A DNA stretch of 64,000 nt, from contig NZ_PXNP01000110.1 in the NCBI RefSeq assembly GCF_003007675.1, positions 1 to 64,000 on the forward strand. The letters run 5' to 3'. Source of the DNA: Marinobacter fuscus (GTDB lineage: Bacteria > Pseudomonadota > Gammaproteobacteria > Pseudomonadales > Oleiphilaceae). This document shows positions 33,468 through 43,171 of this stretch, piece by piece; position 1 is the first letter of the stretch; each line of letters starts with the position of its first letter. Below the pieces are notes generated by a model, which worked only from the letters and a program-made list of their open reading frames with translations, was not told the DNA's origin and ran no database searches. The position numbers and the translations under genes are program-made.

Positions 33468-35522
33468 GTGTCGATAACGCTCCATCCGCTTGTAAACCAG
33501 CTGTTGTTGCCCCATCGCCGGGCGGTGATTTTTGCGGTGAAGGGCGTGATTTCCATGGCGCTGGCCCTGGCGGTGTCGATGGTTCTGCAACTTGATCGCC
33601 CCTACTGGGCGCTGGTTTCCGCGGTGTTTCTGCAAATCCGCCCGGAAAGCGGCCTGGTGATCGAAAAGGCTCTGTGCCAGATCTTCGGCTCAGTGGTGGG
33701 CGGTGGCGTGGGCATTCTGATTCTGGCGTTTTTCATTCCCTACCCGCTGGTGGCCCTGGGCTGCCTTACCTTGTGGATCGGCCTGAACTCTGCCGCCTCT
33801 TCCATGGTTCATAACACCAATTTTATGTACGCCTATGCCATGTCTGGCATGACAGCCGGCCTGGTGGTGGTACTGGTGATCGCCAACCCCAATGCGGTGG
33901 ACAGCCGGGCGGTGTTTGATATTGCCCAGTCCCGCATCAGCGAAATCTCGGTGGGTGCGCTTTGCGCCATGCTGGTAAGCCAGTTGTTCTGGCCGGTGAC
34001 GGTGCGGGCCAGCCTGCGCCACCATGCCCGCGATGCCATCAACCGCACGCTGGAATACCTCTCGCTGGAACTGGACCCGAATAGCACCCACGAGCAACGG
34101 CACAAGCACGCCGATGAGATTCTGGAAACCCTGGTGGTGCTGAACGACGATTCCAGTGCCGTGGCCTATGAAGGCCCCGAAGGCCCGGGCCGGAGCCGCG
34201 CCGCCCATTTGCTGTGCAACAAGGTGATGTCGCTGCTGGCGGTTACCCAGATTATGGGCCGCTTTCCCCGCAATCATGCGGATCTGGTTTCCCCGGCATT
34301 TGGCAAGCTGCTGGCAGATATGCGCATCCACTTTCGTAAGATTGCCGATGCCGACAATTACGAGGAGTCCTACCTGCAGGCGCAGGCCCTGCGGCGCTCG
34401 TTGCTGGAACATCGCGCCAATTACGAGAACGAATCGGCGATTGTGGTGCGGCTCACCCAAACGGCGGCAGAGTTGGTGGCAGACCTGGTGATGGTGCTCA
34501 GGGCTTACAATGCCCTGGAGAACAGCGACCAGACACTGTTGAAAGCCTCGAAATTCCGCACCCACCGGGACCCTTTAATCGGCGCCGTGAACGGCTTTCG
34601 TACCGCGGTGGTGTTCGTGATCGGCGCCGTGGTGTGGCTGACCACCAGCAGCCCGGCGGCGATTATGATGATGATCATGCCGGTGGTGTTCTCGATTATG
34701 TTTGCCCGGTTTTCGCTGGCGGTGCTTACGGTAATGCTGCGCCGTCTGCTGCTGGGTGTGGTGGTGGCCATTCCGGTGGCATTGTTCTTCGGCCTTGGGC
34801 TGTTGTCCCGCAGCAGTGGCGACTTCGAGATGCTGATTCTGGTGCTGGCCGGTCCCTATTTCGTTGGCCTGCTGGCCCTGGCGGATCGCCCCACCCTGCC
34901 CTATGGCCTGGGCTTCTGCATTCCTTTCACGCTGATTGTGCAGCCCAGCAACAAGATGACCTTCAGCGTGGAAATGGCCACCAGCAATGCGTTGGGCCTG
35001 CTGGTGGGCATCAGCATTCTTTACTGGGTGTTCAAGCTGATCACGCCGCCCGACAGCCAGCTGCTGCAGTGGCGTTTGCTGAAAGCCACGGCCCGGGACC
35101 TGACCGACATTGATGAACACCACAGCCCGGAAAACTGGCTAAACGGCCGCATGGGCGAGCGCCTGCTGCGCCTGGCCAATTACGATCAGGGCTCCGGCAG
35201 CCCCAGCCGGATTATGACCGACCTGGGCTTTACCGGCCTGAACATTGGCCATATGTCCATTCGCCTGCGTAAGCGCCTGAAGAATCACCGCACACCGCTG
35301 GTAAACGAAAAACTAGCGCACTGGCAGCAGGTGCTGGCAGATACCTACCTGATGAGCGCCCGGGGCATCATGAACCCGGAGTTCCGCAGGGCCAGCGCAG
35401 AACTTTTGGCCGCCATTCATGCCGCCCGGGAACCGGATGCCCAGACCGCCACTATTGAGGGGATGTTCGAGCGCATGGCCCTGACATTCGAGCGAACGGT
35501 AAAAACCTGCCTGGCTGAATAG
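33468..35522 (+). CDS. FUSC/AaeB-like inner membrane permease
   Basis: Protein of 684 residues with the aromatic-acid exporter layout: two sets of membrane helices (about 20-170 and 365-520) with large soluble regions after each, LDRPYWALVSAVFLQIRPESG near the start and IVQPSNKMTFSVEMATSN in the second half. It starts at GTG 33468, after CGGAGC, 13 bases downstream of the fusion protein. The substrate cannot be told from sequence. Confidence 0.87.
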   Translation: MSITLHPLVNQLLLPHRRAVIFAVKGVISMALALAVSMVLQLDRPYWALVSAVFLQIRPESGLVIEKALCQIFGSVVGGGVGILILAFFIPYPLVALGCLTLWIGLNSAASSMVHNTNFMYAYAMSGMTAGLVVVLVIANPNAVDSRAVFDIAQSRISEISVGALCAMLVSQLFWPVTVRASLRHHARDAINRTLEYLSLELDPNSTHEQRHKHADEILETLVVLNDDSSAVAYEGPEGPGRSRAAHLLCNKVMSLLAVTQIMGRFPRNHADLVSPAFGKLLADMRIHFRKIADADNYEESYLQAQALRRSLLEHRANYENESAIVVRLTQTAAELVADLVMVLRAYNALENSDQTLLKASKFRTHRDPLIGAVNGFRTAVVFVIGAVVWLTTSSPAAIMMMIMPVVFSIMFARFSLAVLTVMLRRLLLGVVVAIPVALFFGLGLLSRSSGDFEMLILVLAGPYFVGLLALADRPTLPYGLGFCIPFTLIVQPSNKMTFSVEMATSNALGLLVGISILYWVFKLITPPDSQLLQWRLLKATARDLTDIDEHHSPENWLNGRMGERLLRLANYDQGSGSPSRIMTDLGFTGLNIGHMSIRLRKRLKNHRTPLVNEKLAHWQQVLADTYLMSARGIMNPEFRRASAELLAAIHAAREPDAQTATIEGMFERMALTFERTVKTCLAE

Positions 35523-35694
35523 AGAACCCGCTTGCCTGAAACAGAAAGGCGATGCTTGCATCTGCCCCCCAAACTTGATGCAAATCTGACTTTTTACCTA
35601 AGACACATTACAATATTGTCAGGGTTCGAAAAGGAGAGCCCGGGCGAGCACTGAAGCAGGTGCTGTTTTTATGGAAGAAACAGGAGAGAGCAAC

Positions 35695-36621
35695 ATGTTA
35701 TTCAACCAATCCGGCGCATGGTGCGCCAAAGCAGGCACAGCTATTGCCTTTTCCCTTCTGCTGGGGCTGACCGGCTGCGGTGGCGGCGGTGGTGGCGGCG
35801 GCGGTGACACCGGCGGCGATACCGGGGGCGGCGGTGGTGGCAGCGTTGGCTTTAACGAAGGCGCGGCGACCATTAGCTCCAATGAAGATGCCAAACTGGG
35901 TGCAGAGGCGGCTACTCAGTCGGCCCGGCAGGCGATTGCTGAGGAAGCTACACCAGACTCACCGTTTGGGGTGGCGATTCAGGTGAAGCCACAGGAGTGG
36001 CTGGTGAATCATTCGCTGGAACTGGTGGATTCCGCACTGGCGCCTACGGGTGCTGTTATGAATGTCGCCGGGGATTGTGGTGGCAATGCGCGGGTGAACT
36101 ACACCAATAACCAGTTCGACAACTACAGTGTTGTTTACGACAACTACTGTACGGGTTCCGGTGAGTACCGCTCTGTCATCAATGGCACGTTCGATTTCTT
36201 CGGCTATGACAACGTCGAATCCGGCGGTGAGTGGGGCTACACCTTCGACTACACGGTTACCTACAGAGGCGAAACCACCTCAACAAAAGGCACCTACCGC
36301 TGTAATGGTGATTTCCTGAACTGCACCTACACCAGCGATTACGTTGGCACCAACGGCAGAACCTACCGCACGTCTAACGTTGATGTTGATGACAACTTCG
36401 ATGGCAGCTACGACGTAAGCGCACGGGTTTACGACGGCGACCGCGGCTACATCGACTACCAGGCCACGGACCTGTTGCTGTGCGAAGGCGGCTATGGCTT
36501 CCAGTCTGGCAGCATTGTGGTAACAGACAGTTCCGGCGGCAACGTGTTGCGGGTGGACTTCGCGGACTGTAACTCGTTCACCGTTACCTACAACGGTGTA
36601 TCGGAAACCTACAACTACTAA
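35695..36621 (+). CDS. Gly-rich lipoprotein of unknown function
   Basis: Lipoprotein of 308 residues with signal peptide and lipobox LTGC followed by a run of nine glycines and DTGG repeats. A region about 95-120 residues in (FGVAIQVKPQEWLVNHSLELV) precedes a beta-rich C-terminal part with Cys pairs, Tyr and Asn (YNNYC and similar). No known family is recognised. The start at 35695 follows CAGGAGAG. It converges with the next gene seven bases away and has no repeat between. Confidence 0.6.
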   Translation: MLFNQSGAWCAKAGTAIAFSLLLGLTGCGGGGGGGGGDTGGDTGGGGGGSVGFNEGAATISSNEDAKLGAEAATQSARQAIAEEATPDSPFGVAIQVKPQEWLVNHSLELVDSALAPTGAVMNVAGDCGGNARVNYTNNQFDNYSVVYDNYCTGSGEYRSVINGTFDFFGYDNVESGGEWGYTFDYTVTYRGETTSTKGTYRCNGDFLNCTYTSDYVGTNGRTYRTSNVDVDDNFDGSYDVSARVYDGDRGYIDYQATDLLLCEGGYGFQSGSIVVTDSSGGNVLRVDFADCNSFTVTYNGVSETYNY

Positions 36622-36627
36622 CCCGAA

Positions 36628-37470
36628 TCAGAACCGATATCGGGCACTTATACCGGTCAGCCAGCTTTGGCTGGCCGGTTCTTCGATTGACAACTGGCCT
36701 GCCGGCCGGTTTACGGTTAACGGATTACTCCTGCCAAACTGCCAGTACCGGCTGAACAGCGATATTTCAAACGCGGCAGCCTGCACAGAAACCTCCAGTG
36801 CTCCACCCGGCTTCGAACCCAGCCGCAGAGAGGGCTCACCTGCGGAAAGCTCCTTCAGGTTAACCACAACGTTGCCCTCAAAACTGTAACCGGCCAACGC
36901 CCTGGCGCATCCGCGTTCGAAAACCCAAAAGCCCAGGGAATGACAGGCCGAAACCCCGGCACCCACCTGATACCACTGGTACACCTCTTCCAGGCCTCTT
37001 ACATTGCCGGTCGGTAGAATGTGGCGCTGCCACTGCCGGTAACCTGCCTGCAGCACCGGGGTAAAATCCCAGTGGTTGTGCCGGAGCGCGGGCAACTCCA
37101 GTTCCGCATCAACAAAACTCAAGACTGTATCTGTGCGGGTTTGCAAGGGCCGCCCGCTCTGAGTCATGCCCCGGTAGCGCACGTCTTCTGCATAGCGGGT
37201 TCCTGTTAAACGAACCCGGATGCCACGTGACAACTCATAACCCAACGAAAGCTGAAGGCCTGGCAAGGTGCCCCGCTCTGTATTCAGCGTTCGCCCGCCC
37301 GTGGCGCGCTCTTCATAGTGGAAGTAGGCCGCTGTGGCTCCGGCACTTGCTTGCCATTGGGCGAGCGCTGGGCTGGCACCCAGGGTAACAAGCATCAATG
37401 AGGCGCCTGCCCAACGCCTTCCGGCTAACCACTCTCTTTTGTACAGATGTTTAAACGAGGCCTTGACCAT
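36628..37470 (-). CDS. Outer membrane beta-barrel-like protein
   Basis: Protein of 280 residues with a signal peptide (LMLVTLGASPALA) and many alternating amphipathic strands rich in Tyr, Trp and Gly, ending in a terminal phenylalanine (ISARYRF), the usual signature recognised by the BAM complex. It resembles small OmpW- or transporter-like barrels, but the specific family is not clear. It converges with the lipoprotein gene at 35695. Confidence 0.72.
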   Translation of the reverse strand: MVKASFKHLYKREWLAGRRWAGASLMLVTLGASPALAQWQASAGATAAYFHYEERATGGRTLNTERGTLPGLQLSLGYELSRGIRVRLTGTRYAEDVRYRGMTQSGRPLQTRTDTVLSFVDAELELPALRHNHWDFTPVLQAGYRQWQRHILPTGNVRGLEEVYQWYQVGAGVSACHSLGFWVFERGCARALAGYSFEGNVVVNLKELSAGEPSLRLGSKPGGALEVSVQAAAFEISLFSRYWQFGRSNPLTVNRPAGQLSIEEPASQSWLTGISARYRF

Positions 37471-37568
37471 GTAAGCTCCAACTTACGGAAGCGAATCCAT
37501 CCATAAGATAAACCAGAAGAAAAATGCTAGTGTAACGGAAATCGCTTTCGTGAGACCGAGGGTTCGCC

Positions 37569-37931
37569 ATGGCAACAACACACACTGAACTCATTGTGTT
37601 CTACGACGGAGACTGCGCCACCTGTATCAAGGATCGCCGCTGGTATGAAAAGCTGGCGGGCAAAACCGGCGATTCGGTGCAATGGCTCGATATTACCGGC
37701 CGGGATGAAGAGCTTCGCCAACAGGGCGTGGATCCGCTGGAGGCTCTGCAGGAGCTGCACGTGAAGGACAGCCAGGGCATTATCCACCGTGAGATGGACG
37801 CCTATATTCTATTGATGGGCCGGGTGCCACTGCTGAAGCCTCTGGCCTGGCTGATCAGCCTGCCGGTTATCCGGCCGGCGCTGGCGAAGATGTACCATAG
37901 CTGGGTGGAGCGTCGGCTGGCGAAACGTTAA
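37569..37931 (+). CDS. DCC-family thiol-disulfide oxidoreductase (DUF393)
   Basis: Protein of 120 residues with the DCC start, IVFYDGDCATCIKDRRWYEKL, in which the two cysteines form a CxxC motif in a thioredoxin-like fold, and HREMDAYILLMGRVPL in the middle. The family is thought to act in thiol/disulfide exchange; the substrate is not known. Its promoter is divergent from the barrel gene at 37470. Confidence 0.85.
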   Translation: MATTHTELIVFYDGDCATCIKDRRWYEKLAGKTGDSVQWLDITGRDEELRQQGVDPLEALQELHVKDSQGIIHREMDAYILLMGRVPLLKPLAWLISLPVIRPALAKMYHSWVERRLAKR

Positions 37932-37969
37932 GGCCCAACACACCGAAAACCGTTCAATGAGGTAAACAC

Positions 37970-40168
37970 TTGAGGCTAACGGCGCTCCTATTCGCCCTGT
38001 TTTTCCTGTTCTCCGGCCAGGCCGCGCTGGCGCAGCCCATTTCACTCCCGGGCATTCCCGGTTTCAACAAACAGGCCGAAGAAAAACAAGCCTCACCGGA
38101 AGACCTGCAAGCCTCCCTGGAAGTTACTATAGAGGCTCTGGAGAATGACCAGCAGCGCGAGGCTCTGGTTCAACAACTTCGGGCAATTCAACAGGGGCTG
38201 GAAGCCGAAGCCACCGAAAAGACCAGCCAGGTGTCAGAAGCCGAAGGGCTGCTGGGCGCCCTTGCGGTTTTCTTCGACGACACCGAAAGCCAGGACGGCT
38301 CGCCCCCTGGCCACCTGGCGATCTGGAAAACCCATTTTCAGAATGCCTACATTGCCGCCAAACAGTTGCTGGCCAGTGCGTCTTTGCGGGTGCTGGCGGA
38401 AACCGCTGCCGGGCTGGCGGTCTGGCTGGCGGCCCTGTGGGGGCTAACCCGGGTGGCACGGATGTATTTTGTGTGGCGCGACTGGCCCCTGCAAATGCCC
38501 AGAAACCCGCGCCCCTGGCTGCTGGCAGCGCACTTTCTGCGCCGCACCCTGCCCTGGCTGCTCACCTTTTTTGGCCTGCTGGCGGGACTGCCGGGCTTCG
38601 GGATGTCTGAAGGTGCGCAAACCACCGTGCTGATTCTGGCCTACACCGGGCTCAGTGCGCGGGTGTTAACGTCGTTGTTCGATGTGATGATTTCCACTTT
38701 TTCCAACGGCCACCGGTTAACCGCCGTATTGATTCTGCGCCGTCGGATGCTGATGCCGCTGTTTATTATTGGCGTTCTGTTCGCCCTGGAAGATTCTCTG
38801 GGCACCACCGAACTAACGGATCAGCTGGGCGGAGAACTGGCCAGCGCCCTGGCTCTGGTATTCAGTGTGGTTGCGGCACTGTTGAGCTTCTATCTGATTG
38901 TGCGCAACCGGCGCCCGGTTACCCACCTGATTCGCAACCGGCCCTACAGCCAGCGCCAGGACCAGGGTGTGTGGCGCGAAGTAGTCGCCCTGCTGGCCCG
39001 GCTCTGGCATATTCCCATGCTGGTGGCCATCAGTGCCTCGGTGGTGGCGGTGTTTATCAATGGCGGCGAGGCCGATGCGGCACTGGGTAAAGCCATGGTC
39101 TGCGCCCTGCTGCTGGCTTTGACCCTGGCCCTGCAAGGCCTGATCGGCATTCAGGAAAACCGGCCCAAACACCAGGGGTTGAGCACCTTCAGCCGCCGGC
39201 TGGTGCGCTTTGGCTACAACCTGATCCAGACAGCTGCCTGGCTGCTGTTTTTTGAGCTCACCCTGCAGGTTTGGGGATTGTCGCTGTTTGGTGTGGCGGG
39301 CAAACCCTCGGTCAGTAAAGGGGTTGCGGGTAGCGTGCTGGGGCTGGTGGTGATTCTGCTGGTGGCCAAACTTACCTGGATTTTCGTGGATGAACTGCTG
39401 GAACGGGCCATGGGCCGCGGCGACCGCAACAAACGCATCAACGCCGCCCGGGCCCAGACCATACTGCCCATCGCCCGCAACACCCTGCTGATCACCATTC
39501 TGATCATCGCCACTCTGGTGAGCTTGTCCACCCTGGGGGTAGATGTTACCCCGCTGCTTGCCGGTGCCGGTATTATTGGCCTGGCGGTGGGTTTTGGTGC
39601 CCAGACCCTGGTGCAGGATTTGATCACCGGGCTGTTCATTGTGGTGGAAGATTCCATGTCGGTGGGCGACTTCGTGCAAATCAACGGTTTCATGGGTACG
39701 GTGGAAGGCTTCAACCTTCGCACCGTGCGCCTGCGAGACCTTGAAGGCGTGGTACACCACATCACCTTCAGTAAGATCAGTTCCATTCACAATATGTCGC
39801 GCCAGTTCGGCATCGCCCTGATCAAAATCCGCATCCCCCGGGAACTGCCGATTGATGATGCCATCCTGCTGATGAACGAAACCGCCGACGACCTACGCAC
39901 GCAGCCGGATATGCGCTGGCTGATCTGGTCGCCTCTGGAAATGCAGGGCATCCACGCCTTTGAAGAGGGTTGCCCGGTGCTAAGAATGCGCATGCGCACC
40001 AAGCCCGAATACCAGTGGGATGTCTCTCGCGCCTTCAATCTGCTGCTGAAACGCAAGATGGAAGAGCGCTATATAGATGTTGCCGCGCCAAGGATCAGTG
40101 TGCAGATGGAGGGTGAAGGTGGTACTGGCTCTGCATACCTGGAGCGGCGTGGGGAGAATGGTGGCTGA
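37970..40168 (+). CDS. MscS-family mechanosensitive channel
   Basis: Large MscS protein of 732 residues. A signal peptide and a periplasmic coiled-coil region (about 25-120) precede about eleven helices and the conserved channel core (about 500-650) with LLAGAGIIGLAVGFGAQTLV, VEDSMSVGDFVQI and VEGFNLRTVRLRDLEGVVHHI. It would open under low-osmolarity stress. A TTG at 37970 after GAGGTAA is the best start. The stop lies at the edge of a repeat cluster. Confidence 0.88.
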   Translation: MRLTALLFALFFLFSGQAALAQPISLPGIPGFNKQAEEKQASPEDLQASLEVTIEALENDQQREALVQQLRAIQQGLEAEATEKTSQVSEAEGLLGALAVFFDDTESQDGSPPGHLAIWKTHFQNAYIAAKQLLASASLRVLAETAAGLAVWLAALWGLTRVARMYFVWRDWPLQMPRNPRPWLLAAHFLRRTLPWLLTFFGLLAGLPGFGMSEGAQTTVLILAYTGLSARVLTSLFDVMISTFSNGHRLTAVLILRRRMLMPLFIIGVLFALEDSLGTTELTDQLGGELASALALVFSVVAALLSFYLIVRNRRPVTHLIRNRPYSQRQDQGVWREVVALLARLWHIPMLVAISASVVAVFINGGEADAALGKAMVCALLLALTLALQGLIGIQENRPKHQGLSTFSRRLVRFGYNLIQTAAWLLFFELTLQVWGLSLFGVAGKPSVSKGVAGSVLGLVVILLVAKLTWIFVDELLERAMGRGDRNKRINAARAQTILPIARNTLLITILIIATLVSLSTLGVDVTPLLAGAGIIGLAVGFGAQTLVQDLITGLFIVVEDSMSVGDFVQINGFMGTVEGFNLRTVRLRDLEGVVHHITFSKISSIHNMSRQFGIALIKIRIPRELPIDDAILLMNETADDLRTQPDMRWLIWSPLEMQGIHAFEEGCPVLRMRMRTKPEYQWDVSRAFNLLLKRKMEERYIDVAAPRISVQMEGEGGTGSAYLERRGENGG

Positions 40169-40268
40169 CCCTTGCGGCCCAAAGGGGTCTGACCCTTGCG
40201 GTCTGACCCCACAAGGCACCAGCGTTTAACCTTGGCGATGTGGGGTCTGACAGCGAGTGTCAGCCCCC
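40162..40268. repeat. Palindromic repeat cluster
   Basis: A GGGGTCTGACC/GGTCTGACCCC pair (40183-40210) and a full copy with GATGTGGGGTCTGACA, loop GCGAG and TGTCAGCCCC (40236-40268). They follow directly on the end of the MscS gene. Confidence 0.82.
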
Positions 40269-40295
40269 TGTAGTTAGCGAGTGCCAAAGCCCCGG

Positions 40296-40808
40296 TTAAA
40301 CCAGGTGGCTGACTCCGTCAATCACGGCCTGGCATACTTCGTCCTGGCTAAGGCCCTGCCCCTGCACCGTGACATCGGCATAGCGTCGGTAAAGTGCCAG
40401 GCGCTCTGTAAACAAGTCCTCCAGCGACTGGCCCGGGCGCCGTGATATACCTCTAAGGCTGTAGTCACCGATTCGCTGACGCACCACGGATAAGGGAATG
40501 TCGAGGAACACCACAAGACCGCCGTGCTTAAGGTGCTGCATGGCAACATCGCTGTAGACGGCGCTGCCGCCGGTGCTGATCACCTGGCTCTGCAGGTTCA
40601 AAGCGCATAACACCGCTTCTTCAATTTTGCGAAGTGCCAGATAGCCATCCTGATCGACAATATCCTGCAGAGTCCGGCCAGTTTGTTGCTGGATCTCCAG
40701 GTCTGTATCCACGAACCCGAGCCCAAGACGCTTGGCCACCAGCACGCCAACGGTACTTTTGCCACTGCCGGGCATACCGATAAATACCAGGTTTTTGTGC
40801 CCCTTCAT
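40296..40808 (-). CDS. Shikimate kinase-like protein
   Basis: Protein of 170 residues, about the usual length for a shikimate kinase, with Walker A FIGMPGSGKSTVG, the substrate Asp region VDTDLEIQQQTG, LRKIEEAVL (matching FRxxE), STGGSAVY where GGG is expected, and a C-terminal RRPG and LYRRYADV. It would make shikimate 3-phosphate; the altered glycine motif leaves room for another small substrate. The start follows GGAGG, and a longer frame to 40979 is not used. The repeats on both sides separate it from its neighbours. Confidence 0.7.
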   Translation of the reverse strand: MKGHKNLVFIGMPGSGKSTVGVLVAKRLGLGFVDTDLEIQQQTGRTLQDIVDQDGYLALRKIEEAVLCALNLQSQVISTGGSAVYSDVAMQHLKHGGLVVFLDIPLSVVRQRIGDYSLRGISRRPGQSLEDLFTERLALYRRYADVTVQGQGLSQDEVCQAVIDGVSHLV

Positions 40809-41025
40809 GGCTGTCTTGCCTCCGCAGAGCGGCAGGCGGCTGCGGTGAAAGCCAACAGAATACCTGCGGCTGTGCCGGTGGCAATCGGTGAAATCAGGCT
40901 TAACGGCAGCAAGGGGCGAAAAAGGCCCGGTAGCCGTGCAGGCATGGAAAGGCTCCTGAATCGGTTTTAGAGGCGGCATGATAAAGGAGTCTGTTGCTGC
41001 TGTGCCAGTGACAGCATTCCAAAAA

Positions 41026-41075
41026 GGGGTCTGACAGCGAGTGTCAGACCCCGTAGGTAGCTGGGGTCTGACCCC
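41026..41075. repeat. Palindromic repeat plus half-copy
   Basis: Full copy at 41026-41052 (loop GCGAG) and a GGGGTCTGACCCC half-palindrome at 41063-41075. The bases after it (GTCGATAGCG) recur after the copy at 53066, so the repeat is part of a somewhat longer shared unit. Confidence 0.85.
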
Positions 41076-41095
41076 GTCGATAGCGGATTAAAACG

Positions 41096-41136
41096 AAAAA
41101 AGGCAGATCAGTAACCTGATCTGCCTTTTTCTTTTT
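41096..41136 (-). terminator. Terminator of the initiator tRNA gene
   Basis: Stem AGGCAGATCA-GTAACC-TGATCTGCCT with A- and T-runs on the two sides, directly downstream of the minus-strand tRNA. Confidence 0.9.
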
Positions 41137-41213
<77 letters not shown>

Positions 41214-41258
41214 TCAAACTGTCTGTTGACCGGCTGTCTCGATCAACGTGGCGCGCAT

Positions 41259-41285
41259 ATTATAGGGCCGGGGGGCCGCTGTCAA
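41259..41285 (-). promoter_or_regulatory. Promoter of initiator tRNA
   Basis: On the minus strand: TTGACA, 15 bases, TATAAT, followed by a GC-rich start region GCGCGCC typical of stringently controlled genes. The spacer is one to two bases short of ideal. Confidence 0.75.
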
Positions 41286-41415
41286 AGGCGTTTTCGGATA
41301 TTACCTAAATCTTTTCAGGCCAGGTGGCGGGGTTGCATACCATTCCGGTCTGCAAGACGGCCTTTTTCATCCATAGACCATAGACCGGCTTTCCAGCGAA
41401 CTGGCGGGGCTGACA

Positions 41416-41541
41416 CCAGGAGTCTGCGTGGTAGAAATCTTGCCAAGCGAGAGCGTTTCATTTTGAAACCATTTTAGCGATGATTTGAGGCCAAAGTGGG
41501 GCGCTCACCGTGGTGCGGCGTTCTGCCACGCAGACTCCTGG
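41416..41541. repeat. Inverted repeat upstream of FabG-like gene
   Basis: CCAGGAGTCTGCGTGG (41416-41431) and its perfect complement (41526-41541), extended by five bases on the inner side with one T·G pair. The loop is about 84 bases. No gene in it. It lies 84 bases before the reductase start. Confidence 0.8.
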
Positions 41542-41624
41542 CTGCGTTCAGTCAATACAATGGCTGGAACTTTCTTTACCCTTTAGAATTATTTGCAAGC
41601 AAACCCACCGACAAGGAAGCTCCC

Positions 41625-43031
41625 ATGTCTGACGTCTACTTCAAGCTCGTGAACACACCGGTGGGAAAAACCGCCGCACAGTCTCTGGGCCTGCCCTCAC
41701 CCGCGCCTTTGAAGCGCCTGAAGCGGGTTGATCAGCCGTTTGTTGAGGGCAATGTGCTAATAGGTGCAGGCGCCAACGCCCGGGCCGCTGCGGTGCTGGG
41801 GCGGATTCTCGGAGCCAGCCCGGCGGCGCTATACCACGCCACCGGTGTGGACAGCCTGTCGGAGTCGGCGGGCAGCGGCAACAAAGCCCGCCCTTTTGAT
41901 CTTGCCGGCAACAGTGACACACGGTTCAGCGCCCTGGTCTTCGACGCCTCCGGTTTGCAAAAACCGGAGCAGCTACGGGCAGTGTACGATTTTTTCCACC
42001 CCAGCATCCGAAAACTGACGGCCAATGGCCGGGTTGTGGTTATCGGCCAGGATCCGCACACCTGCCGAAAGGCACCACAGGCCGCGGCGCAGCGTGCCCT
42101 TGAGGGCTTTGTTCGCGCCGTCGCCAAGGAAACCGGCAAGAAAGGAAGTACCGCCAACCTGCTTTGGATTGCTCCCAATGCCGAAAGCCAGCTGGAATCA
42201 TCGGTGCGGTTTTTTCTGTCTCCGCGTTCGGCCTATGTGTCCGGGCAGGCCGTTCGTATTGGCAAGGCTGGCGACGCCCCGGCCACCAATCCGGTCGCTC
42301 CTCTTGCCGGAAAGGTCGCTCTGGTTACGGGTGCGTCCCGGGGCATTGGCGCCGCCATCGTACAAACTCTGGCAAGAGATGGCGCCAGCATCATTGGCGT
42401 GGATCTTCCCGCTGCACTTCAGGAGCTGAAAGCGGTGACCGCCCCGCTCAAAGGCAAGGCGCTGGCCTGCGACATCAGCGACACCAAGGCACCACAACTG
42501 ATTGCAGACTTTATTGCGAAAGAATCCGGTGGCGTAGATCTGGTGATTCACAACGCCGGCATTACCCGCGACAAAACGCTGGGCAAGATGCCGGAACATT
42601 TCTGGGACACGACCATCGCCGTGAATCTTACGGCCGGGCAATTGATTGACGACGAACTGAAGCAACGGGAATTGATTCGGGATAACGGGCGGATTGTCTG
42701 CATCTCATCCATCAGCGGCATTGCCGGCAACTTCGGACAAACCAACTACGCCTGCGCTAAAAGCGGTGTGATCGGCTATGTTGAAGCCATGGCCCGGCAG
42801 CTGAAAAACGGCATTACCATCAACGCCGTTGCCCCGGGCTTTATTGAAACCGATATGACGGCGGCTATGCCCTTTACCGTTCGCGAGGCGGGCAGGCGCA
42901 TGAACAGCCTGTCTCAGGGAGGCTTGCCTGTAGACGTTGCCGAAGCTATTGCCTGGTACTGTAACCCGGCATCCGCCGGAGTGAACGGCAACATTGTTCG
43001 GGTGTGTGGCCAGTCGTTGCTCGGCAAATAA
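41625..43031 (+). CDS. High-molecular-weight 3-oxoacyl-ACP reductase (FabG-like)
   Basis: Protein of 468 residues with two Rossmann-like domains. The first (about 1-215) lacks the full motifs, the second has VTGASRGIGAAIVQTL, the catalytic YACAKSGVIGYVEA and NAVAPGFIETDMT. This matches the HMW FabG group (FabG4-like), NAD(P)H-dependent reductases of 3-oxoacyl-CoA or -ACP outside the main fatty acid cycle. The start follows AAGGAAG. An inverted repeat lies in its leader. Confidence 0.85.
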   Translation: MSDVYFKLVNTPVGKTAAQSLGLPSPAPLKRLKRVDQPFVEGNVLIGAGANARAAAVLGRILGASPAALYHATGVDSLSESAGSGNKARPFDLAGNSDTRFSALVFDASGLQKPEQLRAVYDFFHPSIRKLTANGRVVVIGQDPHTCRKAPQAAAQRALEGFVRAVAKETGKKGSTANLLWIAPNAESQLESSVRFFLSPRSAYVSGQAVRIGKAGDAPATNPVAPLAGKVALVTGASRGIGAAIVQTLARDGASIIGVDLPAALQELKAVTAPLKGKALACDISDTKAPQLIADFIAKESGGVDLVIHNAGITRDKTLGKMPEHFWDTTIAVNLTAGQLIDDELKQRELIRDNGRIVCISSISGIAGNFGQTNYACAKSGVIGYVEAMARQLKNGITINAVAPGFIETDMTAAMPFTVREAGRRMNSLSQGGLPVDVAEAIAWYCNPASAGVNGNIVRVCGQSLLGK

Positions 43032-43130
43032 AGAGGGCGTTCCGCGTCACCATCTATCGTTTGGCAAACGGGCTATGGTTTGGCAACCGGGCTAATGGTG
43101 TCGTGCCGGGCAGGCACTTTATCGGAGACG

Positions 43131-43164
43131 AAAAAAAAGCAGACCTTGTGAGTCTGCTTTTTTT
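43131..43164 (-). terminator. Terminator between FabG-like gene and tRNA operon
   Basis: Run of As, stem GCAGAC-CTTGTGA-GTCTGC, run of Ts. Works in both directions; it ends the Val-Asp-Val tRNA operon. Upstream of it, two imperfect tandem copies of TTTGGCAAACGGGCTATGG lie at 43060-43098. Confidence 0.88.
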
Positions 43165-43171
43165 CGCGATC

